From contig NZ_JAFKDE010000005.1 of the NCBI RefSeq assembly GCF_017255295.1, positions 304,564-368,563 of the forward strand: a stretch of DNA of 64,000 nt, given 5' to 3'. Shown piece after piece: positions 1-9,405 of this stretch. The translations under genes and the position numbers were made by a program. The notes below the pieces were generated by a model that saw only the letters and a program-made list of their open reading frames with translations, was not told where the DNA came from and did no database searches. This DNA comes from Nitratireductor aquimarinus (GTDB lineage: Bacteria; Pseudomonadota; Alphaproteobacteria; Rhizobiales; Rhizobiaceae). Numbering within the stretch: position 1 is the stretch's first letter; every line of letters begins with the position of its first letter.

Positions 1-171
1 CGCAGATCCGGTTCGCGACACGCCACCCATACTGGAATTCTCCGTCGGTTATCTCTTCAACCAGCACTGCCAGGCTTCTCCGCGCGGCACACACAAACTG
101 GACGGTGAGCAATCTGCGTCTTTCAACTTTCTCTGGGTGCCCGGCCGGCCTTGCTGTGATATTCAGCCGAC
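1..171. other. No supported gene left of holA
   Basis: In many relatives the gene before holA is lptE. I translated all three plus frames and none gives a convincing LptE C-terminus; one frame runs open from the left edge but overlaps the holA start out of frame and resembles nothing I recognise. One minus frame is also open to the edge. I see no supportable feature here. Confidence 0.4.
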
Positions 172-1212
172 ATGGCACAGAAGAAAGCGCATGAAGTCGA
201 CCGCTGGCTTGCTCGTCCCGAGCAGACCTACCGTATCGTCCTGATCTACGGGCCCGATCGCGGCCTGGTCAGCGAACGGGCGAAGCGTTATGCGACCGGA
301 ACGGGATTGCCGCTGGACGATCCCTTCACTGTCGTGCGCCTTGAAGCCAGCGAAGTGGAGCAGCAGCCGGGCCGGCTTGCCGATGAGGCGCAGACGGTTC
401 CCATGTTCTCCGATCAACGCCTGATCTGGGTGAAGGGCGCAGGCAATCACAAGGCATTTGTGGCCGACGTCACCGCGCTGAACAGCAATCCCCCGACCGA
501 TTGCACCATCCTGATCGAGGCCGGCGACCTTAAAAAAGGCTCGTCGCTGCGCTCGGCTGCCGAACGCGGCGCAAGTGCAATGGCCCTTCCCTGCTATGCA
601 GACGATGGGCGCGGCGTCGACGCCGTCATTGATGAAGCGCTCGGCGCGGCGGGGCTGAAAATCTCTCTTGAAGCGCGCCAGCTCCTCAAAGCCAATCTCG
701 GCGGAGACCGGCTCGCCACCCGTGGTGAACTGGAGAAGCTTGCGCTTTACTGCAAGGGGGCAACGGAAGTCACGCCGGAAGACATACGCTCACTCATCGG
801 CGACGTGGCCGGACTGAGTACGGATGAAGCGGTTGATGCGATCATTTCCGGGCGTTTTCAGGCATTCGACAGCGCCTTCCGGCGCTTTGTTGCCGCTGGA
901 AACCCGCCCTTCCTCGTGCTCTCCGCCACATTGCGGCAGGTGCACGCCCTGCAGATCATGCGTCAGGCAATGGACAGCCAGGGCGTCTCGGCCAGTTCCG
1001 CCGTTGCCGGCGCAAGACCGCCGGTCTTCTTCTCGCGTCGCAAGACGGTGGAGACAGCGCTTGGCCGCTGGAACAGCACCGCGTTGAAGAACGCCGCCGA
1101 CCGCCTGCAGGCAGCCATCCTGCGCACACGGCAAAAGCCAGCCCTTGCCGTTCCTCTGGCGCGACAGGCCCTTCTCGCCCTCACGGTCGAAGGCGCGCGC
1201 GGCCGGCGCTAA
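172..1212 (+). CDS. holA: DNA polymerase III subunit delta
   Basis: Clamp-loader delta subunit (346 aa), which opens the beta sliding clamp during replisome assembly in the cytoplasm. The sequence shows the family layout: an N-terminal AAA+-like domain with YGPDRGLVSERAKR near residues 25-39, a SLRSAAE stretch, and a helical C-terminal part with the FLVLSATLRQVHAL segment typical of HolA. Length matches the family (about 340 aa). The ATG at 172 is chosen because MAQKKAHEVDRWL is the usual rhizobial N-terminus. It converges with parB, with a small hairpin between them. The product is recognised from motif order, not from a search. Confidence 0.9.
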   Translation: MAQKKAHEVDRWLARPEQTYRIVLIYGPDRGLVSERAKRYATGTGLPLDDPFTVVRLEASEVEQQPGRLADEAQTVPMFSDQRLIWVKGAGNHKAFVADVTALNSNPPTDCTILIEAGDLKKGSSLRSAAERGASAMALPCYADDGRGVDAVIDEALGAAGLKISLEARQLLKANLGGDRLATRGELEKLALYCKGATEVTPEDIRSLIGDVAGLSTDEAVDAIISGRFQAFDSAFRRFVAAGNPPFLVLSATLRQVHALQIMRQAMDSQGVSASSAVAGARPPVFFSRRKTVETALGRWNSTALKNAADRLQAAILRTRQKPALAVPLARQALLALTVEGARGRR

Positions 1213-1318
1213 CCGGCCGCATATCACTCAAATCATTGGTATTTCCAGAGCAGAAGACCGGCAACCGGATCCCGGTCTCGGGTCATGCCGATGCTCATCA
1301 ATAGCGCGGATCAGCCCT

Positions 1319-1340
1319 CGTGCGTCCTCATGGACGCACG
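1319..1340. terminator. Hairpin between convergent holA and parB
   Basis: A perfect 9-bp stem (1319-1327 with 1332-1340) with a TCAT loop lies in the 157-bp gap between the convergent holA and parB genes. There is no T-tract, so it may be a Rho-independent-like 3' end stabiliser or simply a palindrome. Low certainty as a terminator. Confidence 0.35.
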
Positions 1341-1369
1341 GCAATCCAGTTCTGCAAACAGGCCCTTGG

Positions 1370-2239
1370 CTACTGCTTCAGGAGACGGCAAAGCTCGTCG
1401 AGCTGTTCCAGCGAGCGATAGGCAATGCGCATTTCGCCGCCACGCTGCTTGTGATTGATCACGACCTTGAGCCCTGTCTGATCGCTCAGAAGCTTCTGGA
1501 GGGCCAGCGTGTCCGCGTCCTTTTCCTTCTTCGGCTCACGCTCGGCCTTGCCTTCTTCCGCCGGCGCTGCGGCCAGAGCCTCTGCCTGGCGGACGGAAAG
1601 CCCGTCCTCGATGATACGCAGAGCAAGCGCAACCGGGTCCTGCGCCGTTACCAGCGTACGCGCATGGCCAGCGGACAGCGATCCATCGACAATGAGAGCC
1701 GCCACGGCTTCCGGCAGTTTGAGCAGACGAAGCGTGTTCGCCACATGGCTGCGGCTCTTGCCGATCACCTGGCCGAGATCCGCCTGCGTATAGCTGTGCT
1801 CATCGATCAGCTGCTGATAGCCGCGCGCTTCTTCGATCGCGTTCAGGTCCGCGCGCTGCACGTTCTCGATGATGGCCAGCTCTAGCGCGGCCTTGTCATC
1901 CACCTCGCGCAGGATGACCGGAACCTCGGTCAGACCTGCCCGCTGTGCGGCGCGCCAGCGGCGTTCACCCGCAATGATCTCAAACCGGCCCGGCGCATCG
2001 CCGGAACGAACCACCACAGGCTGCACGATGCCATGCTCACGGATCGACTGGGCGAGATCACCCAGATCACCCTCGGCAAAGAGCCGGCGGGGGTTGCGCG
2101 GGTTTGGCGAAATGAACTCGATTGGCACGGAGCGATCCGCGCGCACCGCTTCCTTCTGCTCGGTATCCGGCTTGTCCATCTCCCCGATCAGAGCGGCCAG
2201 ACCGCGCCCCAGACGCTTGCGTGAAGGATCTTCGTTCAT
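1370..2239 (-). CDS. parB: Chromosome partitioning protein ParB
   Basis: CTPase clamp that loads at parS sites and works with ParA to segregate the origin region. 289 aa. Visible: N-terminal ParA-contacting box KRLGRGLAALIGE (residues 8-20), ParB N-domain starting around residue 38 with the GERRWRAAQR arginine patch at 91-100 (the CTP-binding C-motif), a helix-turn-helix at about 151-175, and a C-terminal dimerisation segment ending RSLEQLDELCRLLKQ. It lies 56 bp downstream of parA on the same strand, and the window carries perfect parS sites at 3711 and 5775. Start ATG at 2237-2239 follows the family N-terminus. Confidence 0.96.
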   Translation of the reverse strand: MNEDPSRKRLGRGLAALIGEMDKPDTEQKEAVRADRSVPIEFISPNPRNPRRLFAEGDLGDLAQSIREHGIVQPVVVRSGDAPGRFEIIAGERRWRAAQRAGLTEVPVILREVDDKAALELAIIENVQRADLNAIEEARGYQQLIDEHSYTQADLGQVIGKSRSHVANTLRLLKLPEAVAALIVDGSLSAGHARTLVTAQDPVALALRIIEDGLSVRQAEALAAAPAEEGKAEREPKKEKDADTLALQKLLSDQTGLKVVINHKQRGGEMRIAYRSLEQLDELCRLLKQ

Positions 2240-2295
2240 GTCAAAACACCATCAGCCACAAAACTCATTTAACCGCCCGTCCGATGAAATCGAAC

Positions 2296-3084
2296 TCAGG
2301 CAGCCTGCAACCGCCGTTCACGACGGATCACTTCAGAAGCCAGCTGTAGATAAGCCTGGCTACCGCTGCATTTCAGATCGTAGAGCAACGCAGGCTTCCC
2401 ATAGGACGGCGCCTCGGAAACACGCACATTGCGCGGAATAACCGTGTCGTAGACGGTCTCGCCCATATGCGCCCGCACATCCGCCACCACCTGGTTGGCG
2501 AGATTGTTGCGCTGGTCGAACATGGTCAGGACAATGCCCTGAATGCCGAGATGCGGATTGATCGAGGCACGCACCTGCTCAACCGTCTCAAGAAGCTGGC
2601 TCAGACCCTCCAGCGCGAAGAACTCGCACTGCAGCGGAACCAGAATGGAATCGGCTGCCGCCATCGCATTCAGCGTCAGAAGGTTCAGGGATGGCGGGCA
2701 ATCCACCAGAACGTAGGAATAAGGAATTCCGTCCTGATTCAATGCGTTACGCAGCTTCAGAACACGGTCAGGCGCGCTCGAAATTTCCATTTCAATGCCC
2801 AGAAGATCGAGCGTCGAAGCCACGATCGAGAGACCGGGAACAGCGGTTTCCATAGCCGCTTCCATGATGCCTGCCCCACCGGTCAACACATCATAGGACG
2901 AAACGAGACGCTTCTGACGGTCAATGCCCAGCCCGGTGCTGGCATTGCCCTGCGGATCAAGATCGACGACCAGAACGTTTTCGCCAATCGCGGCAAGCGC
3001 GGTTGCCAAATTTATGGCTGTGGTTGTCTTGCCAACCCCGCCCTTCTGGTTTGCGACTGTGATGATTCGCGTACCGCTATTCAT
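2296..3084 (-). CDS. parA: Chromosome partitioning ATPase ParA (Soj-type)
   Basis: Deviant-Walker ATPase that forms the nucleoid-bound gradient pulling ParB-parS complexes apart. 262 aa, the usual chromosomal ParA length. The deviant Walker A KGGVGKT is at residues 14-20, Walker A' DLDPQGNASTGLG follows around 42-54, and the VDCPPSLNLLTLNA Walker B region lies near 118-131. Order rsmG-parA-parB on the minus strand is the conserved alphaproteobacterial arrangement, so the genes are probably co-transcribed with mnmG/rsmG. Confidence 0.97.
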   Translation of the reverse strand: MNSGTRIITVANQKGGVGKTTTAINLATALAAIGENVLVVDLDPQGNASTGLGIDRQKRLVSSYDVLTGGAGIMEAAMETAVPGLSIVASTLDLLGIEMEISSAPDRVLKLRNALNQDGIPYSYVLVDCPPSLNLLTLNAMAAADSILVPLQCEFFALEGLSQLLETVEQVRASINPHLGIQGIVLTMFDQRNNLANQVVADVRAHMGETVYDTVIPRNVRVSEAPSYGKPALLYDLKCSGSQAYLQLASEVIRRERRLQAA

Positions 3085-3136
3085 CGCTGCTGCTACCTCG
3101 AATAGACTCGACTGAAAGGTTCCGCGACGACCCCGG

Positions 3137-3769
3137 CTAAAGCCGAACAGGATTCTTCACTTCGAGAATGATGGCTGCCGCATCGACCTTGTCTTTGTGT
3201 TCTACCAGATCGAACCGCCACGCGTTACCGCTTTCTTCCACTTCCCTCCGGTAATCCCGGCCTTTGTGAAAGAGCGCACGCGCACCCTGGCTCAACCAGG
3301 GCTCTGTCAGCTCGAGAAGCAGCGAAAGCGGAGCCAAAGCCCGTGCCGTAACGATCTCCGGGGCCTCGATGAGGCTGTAGCAGTCCTCGATTCGCTTTGC
3401 ATGAACCTTTGGCCGAACCCCGACCTCGTTGAGCGACGAGACAAGAAAGGCTGCTTTCTTGCGGTTGCTTTCAACCAGATGCACCTCTGCACCTGGCTTT
3501 TCAGCGAGCAAAATCGCCATAACCGCGCCGGGAAAACCACCGCCCGATCCGACATCGAGCCATTTCCGGGCATCCGGTGCGAGCCGCAGAAGCTGCGCGC
3601 TATCCAGGATATGACGCTCCCACAAGGTCTCCAGAGTCGAAGGGGCGGCCAGATTGATTCGTCTCGACCAGCGTCGGAAAACTTCCTCAAACGCAACCAG
3701 ACGATCAAATGTTTCACGTGAAACTGGACCAGCGATTTCCACAAGCTGATCGAAATGCGATGTCGCCAT
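3137..3769 (-). CDS. rsmG: 16S rRNA (guanine527-N7)-methyltransferase RsmG
   Basis: S-adenosylmethionine-dependent methyltransferase (GidB) that modifies G527 of 16S rRNA. 210 aa. Motif I LDVGSGGGFPG is at residues 71-81 and the RINLAAPSTLETLWERHILDS region is characteristic (positions about 37-57). The start ATG overlaps the mnmG stop (TAATG), indicating translational coupling. Residues 16-20 (VSRET) are encoded by a perfect parS site at 3711-3724, a known feature of alphaproteobacterial rsmG. Confidence 0.96.
   Translation of the reverse strand: MATSHFDQLVEIAGPVSRETFDRLVAFEEVFRRWSRRINLAAPSTLETLWERHILDSAQLLRLAPDARKWLDVGSGGGFPGAVMAILLAEKPGAEVHLVESNRKKAAFLVSSLNEVGVRPKVHAKRIEDCYSLIEAPEIVTARALAPLSLLLELTEPWLSQGARALFHKGRDYRREVEESGNAWRFDLVEHKDKVDAAAIILEVKNPVRL
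3711..3724. promoter_or_regulatory. parS centromere site (perfect palindrome)
   Basis: GTTTCACGTGAAAC, the exact ParB-binding core, inside the 5' end of rsmG. It encodes part of the VSRET peptide. parB lies about 1.5 kb away on the same side, and oriC about 9 kb away. Confidence 0.95.
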
Positions 3770-5640
3770 TATGCAGCGCCCCGCTCGGTCTCAAACTGGC
3801 GCAGCGTGGCGATGATCAGTGCCAGAGCTGCCGGTGTCATCCCATCGATCCGCTGGGCGTCTGCAATGCTCCGCGGCCGCCGGGCCGCAAGCTTCTGCTT
3901 GAGCTCATTGGACAATCCCACAATCGTATCGAACGTCATATCATCCGGTATGAGCCGCGCTTCTTCTCGCCGCAGCATAGCGGCGTCACTTCCCTGCCGT
4001 TCAAGATAGACGGCGTATCGCGCCTCCGTCTCGACGAGCTCCGCGAGCTTCGGAGGGATAGAGGAGAAGTCATTCCAGATGGTAGTAAGTCGGCTCATAT
4101 CGATATTTGGATAGGACAAGAGATCGTAGGCGGAGCGCCGGACACCGTCCTTGTTCAGCGCTATGCCATGACGCTCGGCTTCATTGGGGCTCAGGTCACG
4201 GCTCTTGATCAGCGCTCGCGCATCGTCCAGCGCCGTCTGCATCTCGCTGAAGCGCTTCCGTCTCTCTGACGACGCAATGCCCAGTTCCGTGGCCAGAGGC
4301 GTCAGGCGCATATCCGCATTGTCTGCCCGCAGCGACAGGCGATATTCTGCGCGCGAGGTGAACATGCGATAGGGTTCACTCACACCGCGCGTCACCAGAT
4401 CGTCGATCATCACGCCGATATAGGCATCCGCCCGGCCGAGGGTGATCATGCCGGTGCCGGACGCCGACCGCGCTGCATTGATGCCGGCAAGAATGCCTTG
4501 AGCTGCAGCCTCTTCATAACCGGTCGTGCCGTTGATCTGTCCCGCCAGGAACAGCCCCTTCACCCGCCGGGTCTCAAGTGTCGGTTCGAGATCTCGCGGA
4601 TCCACATGGTCATATTCAATCGCATATCCCGGCTGAAGCACCACGGTCTCAGCCAAGCCGGGAATGGTCTTGAGAAGCGCGACCTGCGCATCTTCAGGCA
4701 GCGAAGTCGAAATACCGTTCGGATAAACCGTGTGGTCATCGAGACCTTCCGGCTCCAGGAATATCTGATGCCCTTCCCTGTCGCCAAACTTGACGATCTT
4801 GTCTTCAATGGACGGACAATAGCGCGGTCCGATTCCGTCAATCGCGCCGGAGTACATGGCCGAGCGATGCAGATTGTCCCGGATCACCTGATGGGTTTCC
4901 GGTGTCGTTCGCGTGATGCCGCACTCTATCTGCCGATTCACAATCCTGTCTGTCAGCAGGGAGAATGGTGTCGGATCGTCGTCCGCTGGCTGCATGTCTA
5001 GCGATGCCCAGTCAATCGTACGACCGTCCAGCCTGGGCGGGGTCCCCGTCTTCAATCGCCCAAGCCGGAAGCCAGCTGCTTCCATGGAAAGCGAAAGACG
5101 CTCGGCAGCCTGCTCATTCATGCGCCCGGCCGGTATCGTCTTTTCACCGATGTGGATGAGGCCGCGTAGAAACGTGCCAGTGGTCAACACGACAGAGCCA
5201 CAGTTGAGATGACGCTCTCCGGACACAACGACACCCGTGACCCGCCCCGCATCGATGACCAGTTCCAGCGCCTCGCCTTCGATCACTTCGAGATGCTCTT
5301 GAGAACGGATCGCCTCCTGCACCGCAGCCCGATAGAGCTTGCGATCTGCCTGTGTACGCGGGCCGCGAACTGCTGGGCCCTTGCGGCGATTGAGTAAACG
5401 AAACTGAATGCCGGCGGCGTCTGCCGCACGTCCCATAATGCCGTCCAGCGCATCGACTTCCCGAACAAGGTGCCCCTTGCCAAGCCCACCGATTGCCGGG
5501 TTGCAGGACATCGCGCCGATGGTGTCGAAGCGAAGTGTAACCAACGCGGTCTTTGCACCGCTGCGCGCAGAGGCGGATGCCGCTTCAGCGCCGGCGTGCC
5601 CGCCACCGATCACAATCACATCAAAGGTTTCATTCGTCAT
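3769..5640 (-). CDS. mnmG: tRNA uridine-5-carboxymethylaminomethyl modification enzyme MnmG
   Basis: FAD-dependent partner of MnmE that installs cmnm5 on wobble uridine 34 of certain tRNAs. 623 aa, the normal length. FAD-binding [10 protein letters not shown] is at residues 12-21, followed by [28 protein letters not shown] MnmG signatures (in pieces: [11 protein letters not shown], then EVDALDG) and a C-terminal domain with the [17 protein letters not shown] stretch. Stop overlaps the rsmG start. mnmE lies upstream on the same strand, separated by a 259-bp gap that holds parS sites. Confidence 0.97.
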   Translation of the reverse strand: MTNETFDVIVIGGGHAGAEAASASARSGAKTALVTLRFDTIGAMSCNPAIGGLGKGHLVREVDALDGIMGRAADAAGIQFRLLNRRKGPAVRGPRTQADRKLYRAAVQEAIRSQEHLEVIEGEALELVIDAGRVTGVVVSGERHLNCGSVVLTTGTFLRGLIHIGEKTIPAGRMNEQAAERLSLSMEAAGFRLGRLKTGTPPRLDGRTIDWASLDMQPADDDPTPFSLLTDRIVNRQIECGITRTTPETHQVIRDNLHRSAMYSGAIDGIGPRYCPSIEDKIVKFGDREGHQIFLEPEGLDDHTVYPNGISTSLPEDAQVALLKTIPGLAETVVLQPGYAIEYDHVDPRDLEPTLETRRVKGLFLAGQINGTTGYEEAAAQGILAGINAARSASGTGMITLGRADAYIGVMIDDLVTRGVSEPYRMFTSRAEYRLSLRADNADMRLTPLATELGIASSERRKRFSEMQTALDDARALIKSRDLSPNEAERHGIALNKDGVRRSAYDLLSYPNIDMSRLTTIWNDFSSIPPKLAELVETEARYAVYLERQGSDAAMLRREEARLIPDDMTFDTIVGLSNELKQKLAARRPRSIADAQRIDGMTPAALALIIATLRQFETERGAA

Positions 5641-5774
5641 TATTCATATCCATCTGCGCTGCGCAAACGTCTCGACCAGAGAAGAAAGCTGGCTGGATTT
5701 AAGGACATTGGCATTGGGACGTTGGATGACATGTCCTTTTCCAACCCATCAGTCAAGAGATTTGAGTTCGACGG

Positions 5775-5788
5775 GTTTCACGTGAAAC
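5775..5788. promoter_or_regulatory. parS centromere site (perfect palindrome)
   Basis: Second exact GTTTCACGTGAAAC, in the gap between mnmE and mnmG. It heads a short series of related sites reaching to 5901. Confidence 0.95.
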
Positions 5789-5821
5789 AATGAGTCAAGA
5801 CTGTTCAATCTCCTATCCCGT

Positions 5822-5901
5822 GTTTCACGTGAGTCATCGCAAAATCAATCAACACTGTTTCACGTGGGTCACCGATTCAAGGTGTGTGTTTCACGTGAGT
5901 C
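5822..5901. promoter_or_regulatory. Three degenerate parS-like sites
   Basis: Three copies of a half-altered parS at 5822-5835, 5857-5870 and 5888-5901. Each keeps GTTTCACGTG but replaces the closing AAAC with GTC preceded by A or G (consensus GTTTCACGTGRGTCAY). They are spaced 35 and 31 bp start to start. The last overlaps the mnmE stop codon by two bases. The shared substitution suggests duplication or a distinct selected half-site; ParB binding is inferred. Confidence 0.7.
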
Positions 5902-7213
5902 ATTTGCCAATACAGAACTGCGAGAAGATCGTGTCGAGAAGGTCCTCGACGTCAATGCTTCCAGAGATGCGTCCCAGCGCATCTGCAGAAAGTCGCAGCT
6001 CTTCCGCGCGCAGTTCGAGTGGTGTGTCCTCGGACGCAATTGCTGTCTGAGCATGACGTGCGGCTTCTTCGATCAGCTGTACGTGACGCTGCCTGAACGG
6101 CAGCACCTCCGTCGCATTCCGGGTCGCATCCCCCACCCGCTGACGTAGTTCTGCCAGAAGAGCATCGATCCCTTCACCGGATTTGACCGAGATCTCAAAG
6201 TCGTAGTCCCGCTGATTTCGATCTTTGGCCGGAAGATCAGCCTTGTTTCCGACCCGTAGAGAAGGTGCATCGGCCGGTGCTTCCACAGTGTCTTCAGCAG
6301 ACATGTCTTCGAGAACAAGGATCAGATCCGCGTCTTTCGCTCTGCTGATCGCGCGTTCGATCCCGAGTGCTTCAACGCGGCCGGGGTTCTCCCGAATGCC
6401 AGCCGTATCCGTCAGGATCACTTTCGCACCGTCAATGTCGAGTGCGGTCTCCAGCGCATCGCGCGTGGTTCCTGGCTCATCCGTCACGATGGCGATATCG
6501 CGTTGGGCAAGCGCATTGAGAAGGCTGGATTTTCCGGCATTGGGCGCACCGAGAATCACGACGCGGTATCCCTCTCTGATGATCTCGGCATTCCGATATC
6601 CGGCGGCATGTGTCCGCAAGGATCGGTGCAGCGCAGTGACATCATTCCAGACCTGCTCCGCAACCGAACCCGGAACGTCTTCCTCATCCGAGAAATCAAG
6701 CTCCGCCTCGATCATGGCGCGGGCCTGAATAAGTGTCCTGCGCCAGCCATCGTAGAGTGCGCGATGCCGTGTCTCCGCATTGGCCAACGCAAAGCGGCGC
6801 TGCGCTTCTGTTTCTGCGGCAATCAGGTCGGACAGCGCTTCTGCTTCCGTGAGGTCGAATTTTCCGTTCAAGAAGGCGCGTCGGGTAAACTCTCCGGCTT
6901 CTGCCAGACGGAACCCTGCAAAGCCGGCCAGCGCGTCAAGCACTGCCTGAACCACGGCGCGTCCACCATGCAGATGCAGCTCCGCACAATCCTCACCTGT
7001 GAAACTGTGCGGAGCCGGAAAGAAGAGAACAAGCCCCCGATCGAGAAGCACGCCGTCGCGATTGTGAATCCCGCGCAACGCAACCTGTCGCGCTACAGGC
7101 AAGGCACCCGCCATTTCCTCAAGGGCCTGACGGGTGCCTTCGCCGGAAAGGCGCACCACGGCGACCCCCGATGGCAGTCCACCGCTGGAAAGTGCGAATA
7201 TCGTTGCCCGCAT
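5900..7213 (-). CDS. mnmE: tRNA modification GTPase MnmE
   Basis: Dimeric GTPase that works with MnmG in wobble-uridine modification. With the ATG at 7211-7213 the protein is 437 aa and begins MRATIFALSSG, which matches the usual MnmE start; an in-frame TTG 21 bp upstream is possible but less likely. N-terminal formyl-THF-binding domain covers about residues 1-115, the inserted G domain has GAPNAGKS at 222-229, DTAG at 269-272 and GNKADL later, and the protein ends in the catalytic CIGK box. It precedes mnmG on the same strand. Confidence 0.96.
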   Translation of the reverse strand: MRATIFALSSGGLPSGVAVVRLSGEGTRQALEEMAGALPVARQVALRGIHNRDGVLLDRGLVLFFPAPHSFTGEDCAELHLHGGRAVVQAVLDALAGFAGFRLAEAGEFTRRAFLNGKFDLTEAEALSDLIAAETEAQRRFALANAETRHRALYDGWRRTLIQARAMIEAELDFSDEEDVPGSVAEQVWNDVTALHRSLRTHAAGYRNAEIIREGYRVVILGAPNAGKSSLLNALAQRDIAIVTDEPGTTRDALETALDIDGAKVILTDTAGIRENPGRVEALGIERAISRAKDADLILVLEDMSAEDTVEAPADAPSLRVGNKADLPAKDRNQRDYDFEISVKSGEGIDALLAELRQRVGDATRNATEVLPFRQRHVQLIEEAARHAQTAIASEDTPLELRAEELRLSADALGRISGSIDVEDLLDTIFSQFCIGK

Positions 7214-7292
7214 CTGAATTGCCCTTACGTCCAAAGCGCCCTACCGTGCCGGTAGATATTTTCCATAACGATCCGATGTGCAAGGAATCCTG

Positions 7293-9305
7293 ATGGCTCT
7301 GCCAGCAAAAAATCTGCTTTCCAACGAAACCAGCCCCTATCTCTTGCAGCACAAGGATAATCCGGTCCATTGGCGCCCCTGGTCTGCGGCGGCCCTGCAG
7401 GAAGCCCGGGAGACGGACCGTCCAATTCTTCTCTCCGTTGGATACGCCGCGTGCCATTGGTGTCACGTGATGGCTCATGAGTCATTCGAGAATTCTAAAG
7501 TTGCGGAGGCCATGAACCGGCACTTCGTCAATATCAAGGTGGATCGGGAAGAGCGGCCGGAGATCGATCAGATCTATATGGCGGCCCTGTCTGCGACCGG
7601 CGAGCAAGGCGGCTGGCCGCTGACCATGTTTCTCGATTCGGACGGAAACCCGTTCTGGGGCGGCACCTACTTTCCACCTGAACAGCGCTACGGCCGCCCA
7701 GGCTTCCCGCAGGTTCTGGAAGCGGTCAATGCAGCCTGGAAGAACAAGCGCACCGACCTCCTGAAGAGTGCCACGGCGTTGAAGTCGCATGTCGAGAGTC
7801 GGCTCTCCCCCACTTCCGGTCGCTCCGCCTCCCCTTCTGCGCTGCTGGATGATCTTGCGCCGAAAATTCTGCGCATGATCGACATGGAACTGGGCGGCCT
7901 TCGCGGTGCCCCAAAATTCCCCAATGTCCCGTTCATGCGCATACTCTGGCTTCATGCGCTTCAATCCGGCGATGTTTCTTCTAAAGAAGCGGTGCTGTTC
8001 AGCCTCAAATCCATGCTTTCGGGCGGCATTTACGATCATGTAGGCGGTGGCCTCGCGCGTTATGCGACAGACGATCAGTGGATTGTCCCGCATTTCGAGA
8101 AAATGCTCTACGACAACGCACAGCTCCTCCGCATGCTGTGCTGGGCGTATGGTGAAACCCAGAATGAATTGTTTCGGTATCGAATCGAAGAAACCGTCGG
8201 CTGGCTGCTCCGTGAGATGCGGGACGTGAATGGCGCGTTCATCTCCAGTCTGGACGCGGATACTGAAGGCGTTGAGGGGCAAACCTATCTCTGGACGGAA
8301 GAAGAGCTCAGTTCCGTCCTGGGTGCGGACGCAAATCGCTTTCTGGAAGTCTTCTCGGTCGCTCAACCGGAAGGCTGGGAGGGCGCGCCGCTCCTGCATC
8401 GTCGTTCGACGCCGGAGTCTCAGGGGCGTGAGACCGAAACTGCGCTGCGCGACATGCTCGACAGACTGCTTGAAGCCCGCAACTCCCGTGCCCAACCGGG
8501 GCGTGACGACAAGATTCTGGTCGACTGGAACGGCCTCACGATCACAGCTCTCGCCGAAGCCGGTCGCACCCTTGAGCGCCGGGACTGGATTGAAGCTGCG
8601 CAAACGGCTTTTCGTTTCGTATGCGAATCGATGGATCACGGCCGCCTGCCCCACAGCATCCGCGCCGGGAACCGGGTCTTTCCCGGGCTCACCAGCGATT
8701 ATGCCTGCATGATTTCCGCTGCAGCGGCGCTTTATCAGGCGACAGGCGATGCAACACTGCTCGCACAGGCAGATGCCTGGCGCACCGTGTTGGACGAATG
8801 GCACGCGGATGCTGATGCGTCAGGCTATTTTCTGTCCGCTTCAGACGCCGGAGACGTACCCATGCGCATTCGCGGTGATGTGGATGAGGCCATCCCGTCG
8901 GCCACCAGCCAGTGCATAGAAGCGCTCCTTGCCCTCTCCGTGCTCCACAACGGCGCTCTCGGCGCCCATCTGGCCCATGTCGTTGAAAAGGCTCTCGGGC
9001 GCGCTGCGAGCCAGACCTATGGCCAGGCGGGCACTGTCTATGCTGCGGCTCTGGCGGAAGAACCCATGAAGCTGGTCATGGTCGAACCCGATGCAGAACG
9101 GGTTTTTGTTCCGGTAGCGAATCGACATCTGGATCCACGCCGTTTCGACATCGTTCTTTCTGGAGCGAAAGAAGCGATGGAACTGCCCGGCGGCGTCACC
9201 GTCGATCCGAAACGGAAAGCGGCCTATCTGTGCGTCGGCCAGACCTGCCTGCCCCCATTCGACACCGCCAATGCACTGGAAGAGGCGTTGCGCAGAAGGC
9301 ACTGA
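7293..9305 (+). CDS. Thioredoxin-domain (DUF255 / YyaL-SSP411) protein
   Basis: About 670 aa, typical of the YyaL/SPATA20 family: an N-terminal thioredoxin-like domain with the CHWC motif (residues 54-57) and the MAHESFEN continuation, then an (alpha/alpha)6 barrel-like region with WNGLTITALAEAGR. The biochemical role of this family is not established, so none is assigned. The ATG at 7293 is preferred over the GTG at 7278 because AAGGA lies 6 bases before it. It is divergent from mnmE and convergent with rho, sharing a terminator with it. Confidence 0.85.
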   Translation: MALPAKNLLSNETSPYLLQHKDNPVHWRPWSAAALQEARETDRPILLSVGYAACHWCHVMAHESFENSKVAEAMNRHFVNIKVDREERPEIDQIYMAALSATGEQGGWPLTMFLDSDGNPFWGGTYFPPEQRYGRPGFPQVLEAVNAAWKNKRTDLLKSATALKSHVESRLSPTSGRSASPSALLDDLAPKILRMIDMELGGLRGAPKFPNVPFMRILWLHALQSGDVSSKEAVLFSLKSMLSGGIYDHVGGGLARYATDDQWIVPHFEKMLYDNAQLLRMLCWAYGETQNELFRYRIEETVGWLLREMRDVNGAFISSLDADTEGVEGQTYLWTEEELSSVLGADANRFLEVFSVAQPEGWEGAPLLHRRSTPESQGRETETALRDMLDRLLEARNSRAQPGRDDKILVDWNGLTITALAEAGRTLERRDWIEAAQTAFRFVCESMDHGRLPHSIRAGNRVFPGLTSDYACMISAAAALYQATGDATLLAQADAWRTVLDEWHADADASGYFLSASDAGDVPMRIRGDVDEAIPSATSQCIEALLALSVLHNGALGAHLAHVVEKALGRAASQTYGQAGTVYAAALAEEPMKLVMVEPDAERVFVPVANRHLDPRRFDIVLSGAKEAMELPGGVTVDPKRKAAYLCVGQTCLPPFDTANALEEALRRRH

Positions 9306-9332
9306 GCAGGATTTTATGCTGAACAAAAGATT

Positions 9333-9370
9333 AAGGCGGCGTCACGGTTTCCGGTGACGCCGCCTTTTCA
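9333..9370. terminator. Bidirectional intrinsic terminator (YyaL gene / rho)
   Basis: A 13-bp stem (9333-9345 with 9354-9366) of high GC with an 8-base loop, followed by TTTT on plus and by a T-rich run on minus. It lies between the convergent DUF255 gene and rho and should stop transcription from both sides. Confidence 0.85.
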
Positions 9371-9405
9371 TTGCTGCCAGAACGGCAGATTTCGTCAAAC
9401 CACCA

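Noticed and set aside
1..171. Possible C-terminus of lptE
   Set aside because: No frame gives an LptE-like end; evidence is insufficient.
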